DNA from: Gordionus sp. m RMFG-2023
Taxonomy: Eukaryota > Nematomorpha > Gordioida > Chordodea > Parachordodidae
DNA: 64,000 bases
Assembly (NCBI RefSeq): GCF_954871325.1
Contig: NC_088777.1
Span: forward strand, 34,759,366 to 34,823,365
Reading direction: 5' to 3'
The translations under genes and the position numbers were made by a program. Shown in pieces: positions 50,001 through 62,000 of the stretch. The notes below the pieces were generated by a model. The model was not told the origin of the DNA. It saw only the letters and a program-made list of their open reading frames with translations, and ran no database searches. Numbering within the stretch: the stretch's first letter is position 1; each line of letters starts with the position of its first letter.

Positions 50001-53000
50001 ATCGGTGTATGCTTGTAGGGCATGCTTTGAAGCCGAATCTTTAAAAATAATAACATTGTTATCGCTGTGAATTTGATTGATATTTTAAAGCTTAAAACTA
50101 ATGAGAGGGTGGGATAATCCTATTGCTTTCACAATTATTTATTCTTATGAAAACCCATCTAAATCCACGAATACTATCTAGTTATAGGGTTATATCAAAA
50201 ATAAAAACTATATTGTAGGTGAACTAAAATGCCAAGAGAGATTATTTTGGTCATAAAGATATTTGAAGATTTATATAAATTCTTCTTGAATGAAACTTAA
50301 AATTTAAAAAAAAAGTATTTTGCATATCTTCTTAAAGACCGAAATAATCTTTTGTAAATTTTAATATATTTTTTTTATATTTTTCAATATATGGTTTAAG
50401 ATATTTATAAAGACAAATTATTAAAATATCTGATCGCTTAACTATAAGTTTCCTGATAAATCAAGCAATATCATAAATTTCAAATATATATGTAGGCATT
50501 AATAAGATTACATGCAGATCTAAATGGAATTGCCAGTTTTCCTTGAAGGCTACAAATATTAACTATGACGCCATATCTTTTTTCAATCATGTAAGGTAAA
50601 AATCCTGATAAAATTTTTTATTTGTTAATGTGAAAAATATTATTTTAATATTTCTTGTATAAGTACACAAAAGTTATAATATAAAACAAAATGAACTTAT
50701 AATAAAAATCACTTATTTCAAAAATTACAATTAAAATTTTTCGCTCTTATTTTTTCTAAATTCTAATCTTTTAAAGATAGAACAACCTTTTATTAATTGT
50801 AAAGGCCCAAAATAGTTGGTTTCCATCAATAGCCTATGAACTGATATCTCAGTGTTCGATATTTCGCCCCTATAACTTATACCAGCATTGTTAATTAGTA
50901 TATCTGGTGATGATTCATCAAATATTCTTACAAATTCTTGAGTGAAATTGAAAATGGATTTGGGATCTGATACATCTAGTATGCACAAAGTTGGCACAAA
51001 AATCAAATCCTTTGTAAAGATGAATATATAAAAAATTATGTTTAAGTTATTAATAAAATATGTATAATAAAATTAAAATATTTCATATAGATTCATTCAT
51101 CTAAATCTAAATACACTTTTTAGCCCTGCTAGATTACTACTAAAAACATTCGTATTCAGACGAATTCAGTTGATTCTTAAATTTAAATATTTGTACATTA
51201 TAGCATGACTTTCATCTTTTAGATTACGCTGCTTGATTATTTATTTTTTTTACAGGAGAGCAATTTAACAATTAATTTTTAAAGCCCCCCCCCCTCAAAA
51301 AAAAATAATACTAGTAGTAATATATAGTGCTGAACGTTTTTTTTTAAAATCTGCTTTATAAATATTAGATAGCGCCGTAATTTTATCCTTGTATACAAAT
51401 AAAATTGTTGTTTTCGAGTAACATGTGTGGTATAGTCGGTGAGTGCGTATGTCACTATATAGATCTTAGTTCAAATCCAGGAAGGCTAAGTTTTTTTTTT
51501 GAAGCTAACCAAATGGTTCTGTGCTATGGGGTGTGATATGTAGAATATTGAAAGCGATCGTATGATTCCGTTAATAGAAATTAAAATGCGTCTTATTATA
51601 TTTAAAAAAAATTTGGTCGTTGTTTGGCAAAGTATTATATGGCCAACGCTCTATGTCATTACTTATTATGAAAATACGTAATTTTGTATGGTTACAGCTA
51701 GTGTTGTTAATCGACTAAGTCTAGTCGACTTAGCCGAAAACTGACTCGAGTTGTGAACTCAGGTCTATCAACTTGAGTCGACTAGAGGACGAATAATTCT
51801 ATGAACTTTGTCGACTAGAGGACGATATAGTTCCATGAACTTGAGTACTAAAGGACGAAAATTTTAAATTAGTTATTATTAATAAAACATTTGTTTTTTA
51901 TTTTTAACTTTAGATTTCCAACTTGAGTCGTTATTTATACGAAATATAATATACTTGAGTCGATTAGAGGACGAATAGTTGACGAAAATTTTAAATTAGT
52001 TATTATTAATAAAACATTTGTTTTTTATTTTTAACTTTAGATTTCCAACTTGAGTCGTTATTTATACGAAATATAATATACTTGAGTCGATTAGAGGACG
52101 AATAGTTCTATGAACTTGAGTCGTCGACCAGAGGACGAAGATTTGAAATTAGTTATTATTAATTAATAAAACATTTGTTTTGTTCTTTTTATTTTTTACT
52201 TTAGACTTACAACTTGGATCGTGAACACGAGTTATATACTTATGTCGACTAGAGAACGAATAAATTACTGGGAATGGGGAAGATCGTGATTTAAAACAAT
52301 TTAATATAATATAGCGATACACTTTATACCAACAAGATGTTTATTATAAAAATCGCGAAGGGGGGGGGGGTGTTACTGCTTAAAACCTATATTGCCGACT
52401 TTTTTTAGATGAACCAGAGCTCTATTATGTCAAGACAAACATTGGTTTTAATGTAGACCTTTTTTTTATCGGGATAATTTTTTATCCCACGAAAATAATT
52501 TCTGCCTGAAATTTTTTTTTCAATAATTAATATAATTTGAATTTATTTTTTGCTTCTTCGAAACACTCCCTTTTTTTTCTTTTTAAAAATATATTATTTG
52601 TTTTCATGGTACTTTTAAAATAAATAAGATCTTTATTTTTTATTTTTATTTAGTTATTATAATAAAAAAAGTAGAAATGGCGAAGATTTTCCGGTTCATT
52701 TTTTGGAAGAATATGACTTAAAAAATGAAATGGAATTTTGATGTCTATGGATTCAAATATTCTTAACTCACTCTTTATCATGAATATGGTTATTCAAGAC
52801 TCAAAAACAGATAAAATTTATATTAATTACTAAATTACTATTACAATATCGGAAAGGGTAAGTTCCACTCATTTAGTTAAAATACAACTGGGTACAAGGT
52901 TTGTTGGTATTCTTGAGAAAAAAAAATCGGCATAATTTTATGAAGGGTGGGCCTTCATAAAATTCACGTTCTCTCATTTTGGGCAGGTCTATGACCAACG

Positions 53001-56000
53001 TGCTAGATAAGATAAGATAAAAAAAAGTAACATACTTTATTGTTTTATTTATAAAAATTTAATTAATAAAAAATTCATTCGCGTAGATTTTTTAGCTATT
53101 CAAATGTCTTATTTATGTGAGTGAATAGTAATTCTATATTTAATATTCTCGTAAAAATTCGCGAGACATAATTTTTGATATTTGAGAATTTTCTAAGCTG
53201 AGGTAATTTTAAAATAAATTCAATGTTAAACTTTATTTTAACTTTACATAAAAATTATTTATTAAAATAGAGAAACATAAATTAAAATGATCTTTGATTT
53301 TAAATTTGTAAAACCTTAGATAAAATCTAATAAAAAGAGGCCTATAATCTTATATTAAATAAATTATTACTAAATATCTTCAAAATAATATATAAATTAC
53401 ACAATATTTATTTATATTTTAAATATTTATTGATAACTATAATACAAATAACAAGATTTATAATAGAATCAATAAGATACAAATGTATATATATATATAA
53501 TGATTTCATATTGAAACATCCCAATTATTTAAGCATATACAATGTTTAAATGTTGTTGGGGACATCCTGTTTCGCTTCTTGGTCAAAAAATCAAAGGCCT
53601 TGCTGAATTCTCTTTCGCTTGGAACGCTGGACGTTTGTTGAGCAAGGTAATCCTTAGCTATCAGCGACAAGGTTGGGTAAAAATCGCTGTTTTTCGCCCA
53701 CCAATCAAGTATATTAGTTGACGCTGGTGCAACCGGTTCTTTGACATATTCTATAACTTCATCTCTTGTGAGATCTGAAAATTATAAATTAATATAACCA
53801 AATATTTATAATTACTTTCTCAATTCGTGATGCATACAGACCGAATAAGGCTGTTTCCAAATCATCTGGAGAGAAGTCATACACATTTGCTTTGTGTGGC
53901 CACCCGTAGGTTTTATATAATAAATTGAATTTTTCATTATAATCCTGCTTTGCTACAAAATGAGGCATATATTTCATCTTAGTTTTCGGATCTAACATGG
54001 TAGATACATAATTGCTCAATGTACTCTGATAGTTTTTATACTTTCCACATTTTCTGCATTTTACTTGCCGCATTTTTAATATCATCATCTGGATGATTTT
54101 TGGAAGCCTCCCCTAAAATTTTGTCCATCTTTGCAATAAATAAAACAGCGGTTCCAATTGTACTAGTATCTGACGATATTTCGAGTGTTATTTTATAAAA
54201 AGGTTTTAAAAATTTTCAACTTCTTTTAAAGATTTTGCCTCCCAAAGGCTCTGTCATACATTTTTTTCCTAGTTCTTTAATTGCATCTAAATTCTATATA
54301 AATTAAATATATTATTAGACAATGCAATGTTATATCTCAAGAAGGTTATCAAAAGAAGAATATAAAAGACATTATGAAAAAATATGTTTAACTTACTTTG
54401 TTTACTGTTGATATCATTAAATATTTAGAGTTCCATCTAGTTACTACATCTAAAGGAATCCTCGTTCCTCCTGAGAGCTCTAAGTACCTTTGTAAAAGTT
54501 TTGGTAAAGAATGTAACATCTTTACAAGATTAGTTCTTTTATTTAGTTTTTTATCTAAGGCTGAAATCCCCTCTTTAACTATCAAATTTATAATATGGGC
54601 TTCGGTGGCTGTATAAGCTTGTTTTATATTTTTCATGATAAAGTGTAATCATTTTTTCAGCAGCGTTATCTTGTTCTGAATCTCAAATTCATCGAGAGAT
54701 TCTAACAAATATTGTGATACTCCTCACCACTATGAGGATATGGTAGAATTAAATCTAGAAGACAACTTTTCATTTTCCACTTTTTATCGATATAGTGGCA
54801 TGTAATTACACAAAAAGACGATGAGTTAATGAATGTCCACATATCAGTTGTGATAGCCAATTTACTTTTAATATTCTTTAAATTTTTTGAGTTGTAATTT
54901 TAAAAATTTATACATTTTTTCAATGTATTTACAAGCTGTCTGTCTTGTCCAGATTTTCTCATGCTTGAATATGAAGGAAAATATATTTCGGAACTCCTTA
55001 CTATCCATAGCTTTGAAAGAAATGTTGTTTTTTTCAAAATTAATTTGTTAAGGCATTCGTTTTCCTTAGGTAATAATCTACGAATGCCAACTAGGTTTTT
55101 GGGTCTATCTTCGCTCTCTCCATTCCCAATTATGGATGATTTCTTCTAACGTGATTTTTTTTGGCTATAAAAATTAATATAGCTCATAATTTTATTTGTT
55201 ATAATACTTGTTGCAGTGTGAACGCTAAAATATCTATTACACATTTTACACATTCGGCGATTTTTGTTGGGGCTTAATTCAAACATGCTCTTTGTATTAA
55301 AAGAAATACTATCTATCGATGTATTAACTGATGAATCAGATATTACTGATATCTGACTCATATTGATGTCTTGATCGAAGATCTTGGTTGTATGCAAGGT
55401 CATTAATCACATTTATAATTACAAAAAATTGTTACATAATTCTACCTCCGAGTCAAGGTCCATGTTATTTAGTAGAGGGTTGCTGTTATCTTCATCATTA
55501 TCTTGGTACGACATTTTAGTATGAAAAGATGTGAAATAAAAAAAAATAGGAAAATGATTTTTTCAAATATGTTTTCATATAAAATAATTTTAAATATGAT
55601 TGTGCAAAAAAAAATTATTAATAAAATATAAGAAATAAATAATTAAAAATTATTAGTAACCCCCCACACCTCAATAATAACCAATCCCTCCCCTTGTTTC
55701 TTTCTCCCAAAATAAATCTATCTCTTTCAAAATAAATTTTGGGCTATTTTAAAAAAGTTATAAAAAAGTAAAATTTTCTTGTTTTTTTCACCATTAACAA
55801 TATTTATTTATTTAAATAAAAAATTTTTTATTTATAAATAAATTTTTGATATGTTCAAACGATTTATATTAAAAAGAATAGTAAATAAATCATGTATTAA
55901 AATTGCACATATACAGTAATAATATGATTTGTTATTGTTGTAACATATTTCCATAATGTGAAAAAACATTCTTATATAGTTAAATAACTTTCCCATAATT

Positions 56001-59000
56001 ATTGTAAAAACATTTTGATAAAATTTTTAAATATATTTTTTTTAATAATAAGAGTTTTTGAACTTTAATGAAGATTAACGTCAAAGTTATGAATCGAATA
56101 TAATTTTTTTATGTTTTGGACCGAGGTTTAAGTGGGAAAATGAGAATTTAAAAAAAAATTTCTAAGATTTTTACAATAACATTTTTTTAAATTTTAATTA
56201 AAAACGCGTCTAATTTTTCTTGGTCTATATTAGCTCAGTCTATTTTTTATAATTTTTTAATTTACTAAATGTTCTCTCGCAATTACCTCCGCAAATGACA
56301 AAATTAAAATGTATTCATATGTCAAAAATAAATTAATGTATGCACTTTTGTGCATATTGTAACTTCTAATGATTTCATACACGCCTATTAAACACCTAAA
56401 TCATATTGTGATATTCCATCTACTTCATTTAACTCCTCACTTGTATATATGATATCATCATCCATTTCATTTCATTCTGCTATTAAATCTTTGAATATAC
56501 TGGTAAATGAACACAATTCGTTATGTAATTTAACGCTCAATATATTTAAGAATTGTGCCAGTTTTTCCAAGGCATTTTCAGAAACCTTTACTATTTATTT
56601 CATCAAAATGCCTCATTTAAATTTTTTAACAGGTCCACTCGCACTTTTTACAATTGTCATCTTTCTACGGTACATATTCACTGAAATTTTATTTGACATG
56701 TTTACAATATCTATTTTTACCCATTTGCTTTAAAAAAATTCAAAAATAATCTTGACAATTGTCATTTTCTATGATATACCTTCACTGAAATTTTAATTTA
56801 ACATGTTTACTATGTATATTTTTACCCAATTGCCTTAAAAATTGAAAAATAACGATTATGACAATTGTCACTTTTTTATGGTACATAATCACTGTTTAAA
56901 AAAATAACGATGACAAATGCCAGTACATTAATAATAGTAAGTCAGAGCATTATAATTAAAAGAAGCTATAAATAACTTACCCTCCCATAATTTTAATATC
57001 TACTAAATGTTATTATTATATAGATTGGAGTCAACCCTAGAAGCTTGGTCGAAAAAAATGATCAGGATTAAGGGTGAGGTGAAAAAAAGAAACACAAACC
57101 TTAGATCGTCCTTTAAAAAACGACCCATATTTTGTATCGGATCGAATAAAACGACCACAACTTTGGGTTGAAGTCGTAAAAAACGACCCGTTTGAATCTG
57201 AGTCGAAAAAACGACACAACTATTCGTCTTCTAGTCGACTTAAGTATATAACTCGTATAACGACTCAAATTGGAAATCTAAAGTTAAAGAAAAATGTTTT
57301 ATAAATTAATAATAACTAATTTAAAATCTTCGTCCTTAAGTCGACTCAAGTTCATAGAACTATTCGTCCTCTAGTCAACTCAATTATATAATTTGTATTC
57401 ACGACTCATGAAAGTCTAAAGTAAAAAAATGTAAAAAACAAAAATAATCTTAATTAATAATAACTAATTTGAAATATTCGTCCTCTAGTCGACTCAACTA
57501 TATAATTTGTATTCATGACTCAAATTGGATGTCTAAAGTAAAAAAATGTAAATAACAGAACAAATATCATAAAAAATAATAACTAATTTGAAATATTCGT
57601 CCTCTAGTCGACTCAAGTTCATAGAACTATTCGTCCTCTAGTCGACTCAACTATATAATTTGTATTCACGACTCATGAAAGTCTAAGTAAAAACATGTAA
57701 AATACAAAAATATCTTAATTAATAATAATAAATCTGAAATATTCGTCCTCTAATCGACTCAAGTTTATAAAATATTCGTCCTCTAGTCGACTTGAGGACG
57801 AATATTTTAAGAACTTGAGTTTACGACTTGAGTTCATAACTCGCGACTTGAGTTTGAGTTAGTCGACATATTCGACTAATGATTCGAGACTCTGAGTTGG
57901 ATGAACTCGACTTTTTACAGCACTAAATGAACTAATGGAAAGAGATAGCAATAGTTGGGTAATGGCTAAAAATATGATAAGGTTCTATCCACATGCGCGT
58001 GTCAAAAAAAATTATAAAAGGATTATGGCACGAGTGAATTTATTTGTTTTTTTTTTCATATCTTACTTGCATTGAGATGAAGGTCGAAGGTAGAATCGTT
58101 ACTTTAAATTGTCTCATAGCATCTATAAACCAGAGATGAAGAATCTATCTAGCAATTGTCTACTATTTGTTTTATAAAACTGTCAATCAAAATAATATAG
58201 ATTCAAGGTGACCCAATTGAATCCCTTCAGCTGTTGACATAGTATTAACCGTATTGCAGTATAGAAGGTATAACCGCTATGAATTTAATGCGAATAGAAG
58301 AAGTTTTTGATAAATTACGAAAGATAATGGTTTAAGAGCCATAAGCTTTAGAAACGCCCACTTTAATCAATTATTTATTTATTTTGGTTATTGTTTTGAA
58401 TCAAAATATGAGGATTATAGGCTCCAAACTGTTAGTCATCTTTGATCAACCTCCAATTGAGTAGTCTAAGATCGTAGATGTTTTTTCGTAAATACATACT
58501 GAAAACAGTTTAAAAAACAAATCTCAGAAGTAAGTGTAAATGGTATTTGGGCGCAGATCTTTTTTAGGTTAAGTGAGAACATTAAGTTAGTCCCCAAAAC
58601 GAATATGTCGAGTCAAAATTCCCCATTCTTATGTAAGATTCTATTACAGAGAATAGCTATCTTAGAAATCAAAATAAATTTCTAGTTTAATATTGAGGTT
58701 AAGTCTTAAATATATATAGGTCTTAAACAGGATGAGATCCCGAACTCTCATGCTTTTGTTGTACTCGGACCATTTCAAAATTTGAGGATTAAGATATCCA
58801 AAAAATTAAAAATTTCCTAAATAATAAATTTTATAAATAAATCATTTTCCTCGCATTTTTCAAAATAGTTTTTTGCCTCCATTTTGTAAGTACAATTTTA
58901 TGATAAATAAAAATTTGATATAAGAATATACTGCTTTCAGAGTTGTTAAAGTAGCGTTCTAATGTAGCACGCTATCTTTTTTGGTAACGATAGCTAATAG

Positions 59001-62000
59001 CGCGCTACTTTTTTCCCAATTATTAATTTTTTATGCTCTAAAAAATATAATGAATATAACTATAAACATGAAAATTTAAATATAATATTATAATTTTTAT
59101 GAATTATTATTTAATTTTTAAATTTAAATTTGTATTATAAACCTAAATCATCTGGTGTAAATTATTTAAAATATCATCGCAAATGGATATCCAAATAGAT
59201 GTAAGTGAGTCAGACAATGATGATATTAATATGGAAGGTACCCTGGAAGAAAAAGTTCTTAATAACAATAATACACATTTTCCATTTCCAAAATAATGTA
59301 AAAACAAAAGGTAGCTGTCATCGTGGGTATCATTTTTATATAAATAATTATATATATATATATAATGTCAATCAGGAGATTGGTTAATCAATTTTTTTTA
59401 AAAATGTTCTTATTTTTTTTTATAAAACAATTATTATTAAAATTTTGAAAAATGATAATTAATTTTTTCCTCACTTTTTGAAAAATATTTTGATTTTTTT
59501 TAGAATTTAAGTTTTAAAAATTATTAATTTTTACTTTTAAGAAGATATTACTTTTGAATTTTTTTTGTAAAATTGTACACTTTTAAATTTACGTTTTGGA
59601 ATTATGATATATATTTCTTTGTCGAAGATTATTTGAAGAAATAAAATATTCAAAAAAGTTGTGATTCAGAGAAAGTTTTAGGGTTTTATTATTAGGTATC
59701 AGTTTTTTTTATTGTGAAGTTCATCTTTTTTATTTGAAGTTTCAATTTTCTTGTTAGTAGCTACAAATTTATTTGTTTATAATGTAAAATAAATATATCC
59801 TCAAAGAAATCTTGTAGCTATAACTTCAAAAAACACTTATTTTTAAATTCTAATAGTATTTATTTTATAAGAATGTTCATGCAAACAATTTTAAAGAGAT
59901 AAAAAACATCGTAATAATTTTAGTATAAGGGAGACTAGAGGTCTGCAATAAGCTGGTTTTCTGCCCGCCCATTTAAGTGGGATAGCGGGCTAAAAAAATT
60001 TAAAGAAAGGGCAGGCGGGCAGGTTAAAAATAATTTAAATTTTTGATATTTAAAATCATTTAAGTAAACATTAATAAAAAATTGTTCTTATGAACTCTTT
60101 TGGAAATTAAAAATTAAAATGTCCTTTTTTGATATCATTAAAACTTTTTTCTGAAAATAAATAACTATTTTTGTATTTTAAAATTTAAAATTTCCTTTTA
60201 TGGTAATGTAAAACTTTTTTCTTAAAATAAATAAACTTTTTTGGATAAATTTAAAATTTCCTTATAAATATTTCTGCATTGTATGTTTTATTTTAAATTA
60301 TAAAACTTTTGCAGAGTGTAATGCTGAAACTGAATTATTATTTTATTAGATGCTTAAAAAAATTGAAAGAAAGGCCATAATTAAATTTTATAATAACGGG
60401 CTTGGGCTAAAAAATTTTATAAATAATGGGCGGGCGGGTAAAATTTTTAGACTAGGGTATATTTTTTGCAAATTATGGGCGGGCAAGAGAACGGGTTAAA
60501 AATAATTTTTAAAACATTGGGTGGGCGCCCAATGCAGACCTCTAGGGGAGACTACATCCAAAAAGACCAATTCAATTCAAGCTAAATTCATTAATAATAT
60601 ATACCAATACTTCTTAGATACTGGCTGATAAAGTCATTGTCGATTTTATAAATGATACAGCTCAACCAAAGTACTTGGTTAATAATCCATTATTTATCAT
60701 GATGATTAAAACTCTATTCCCTATTTTATGCCACCAGACACTAATTATTATAATAGCAGATAACTTTGAAGTGATGAAAGATGCTCTAATAGAAGAGTTG
60801 TCAGAGATATTCTATATATGTACGCCAGATATTTAGACATATAACAGAAGGTAAAAACTTATTTATATTTATAAATTGATCTGATATTAATATTTTTAGA
60901 GCTTATTTGGAAATCAGAGACCATTGGCTAGACTCTAAGACTTTAAAAGAATACCTGTAGCATTAGCCCTCAAAAGGATAATAGGATGCCAGACATACGA
61001 TGTACTTGCAAATAAAATTTATGATTCATCTCAATTTTAAACTAAACTGACTATATCTCAATTCCGATGATGCTAAAGATCAACGTGATAACAGGCTAAT
61101 GGTAAAGCTGAATAGTCTCATATCAAACAAAGATGCCCTACAACCACAAAAACGAATCCTCTAGACGCGATTTTTAATTCTATAAATACTCAAATGAGTA
61201 TTTTTGATAATTTTTCTTATATTAAAAATATGTATATAAAATTAAATACTACCTTGTCCTCAAATGCTAGTGTTGAGAGATTATTTAATTAGGCGAAACT
61301 TATACTTTCTGATCGTCGCTCTAGACTTAGGATTGGGAATGATAGTATAGAAATGATTTTATTATTAAAATGCAACAAAATAAATAAAAAAATGAATATT
61401 ACTAATAAATATAGTTTATTACATAAAATTTAGTTTATTACATAAAATATAGTTTTTTATATAAATTTTTAAATCAAAACTAACTATATTTAAGTTGATT
61501 TTTATGGATTGTATACTATACAATTACATTATAAGCAAAAAATAAAACAAATTTATTTCTAATTTTTTTTTACAAAATGTAGCCAAACCTACTTTTAAAG
61601 AATAGTAGCCAGGACTACTTTTAAAAAATAATAACCAATAATGCACTACCTTTTTTGATGGATAGCGGTAGCGTGCTACTTTTTTTGACAAATAGCAATA
61701 GCGGTAGTGCGCTACTTTTAAAAGTAGGGCTTTACAACTTGGCTGCTTATCTTGTTTTTATATCATATTTAGAAAGTAAAATATTGTAACAAAAACATAC
61801 AATCAATAAAGTAATCGATAGATATTCAATTCAAATTTAAAATACGAGCAATTATGTTCCTTTATATTGTCAGATTTGTGTAGAAATATTTTGGAACATG
61901 TTATAATTGTTCAATTAAATAAAACATTGAAATTAAAATATAAATTAATTCTTGCTAGTAAACTGTTTATATGAAGTAGAATAATAAATAAATAAATGAA

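Larger units (their letters stand above)
51699..57925 (-). mobile_element. 6.2-kb hAT element with long subterminal repeats
   Basis: Tips TAGTGTTGTTAATCGACT (left) and TAGTGCTGTAAAAAGTCGA (right, reverse strand). About 560-720 bp at each side consist of inverted ACTTGAGTCGACTAGAGGAC / GTCCTCTAGTCGACTCAAGT-type units (51740-52260 and 57220-57800). The middle carries a minus-strand hAT transposase, a Tc1 fragment and copies of the 119-bp satellite of the 9.2-kb foldback. The 8 bp at the two flanks do not match, so the ends may have been rearranged. It lies in DHRS7B intron 2. Confidence 0.75.
58938..61741 (+). mobile_element. 2.8-kb hAT element, degenerate
   Basis: Ends CAGAGTTGTTAAAGTAGCG and (reverse strand) CAAGTTGTAAAGCCCTAC, with subterminal gtagcgcgctac-like repeats at both sides. 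The flanks actgcttt and gctgctta match at 6 of 8 positions. It carries a broken transposase and a nested MITE, and lies in DHRS7B intron 2. Confidence 0.85.

Noticed and set aside
54398-54616. 72-codon plus-strand frame
   Set aside because: Shadow of the hAT transposase RWN region on the minus strand.
57037-57219. 60-codon minus frame with Ser/Phe repeats
   Set aside because: Produced by subterminal tandem repeats of the hAT element.
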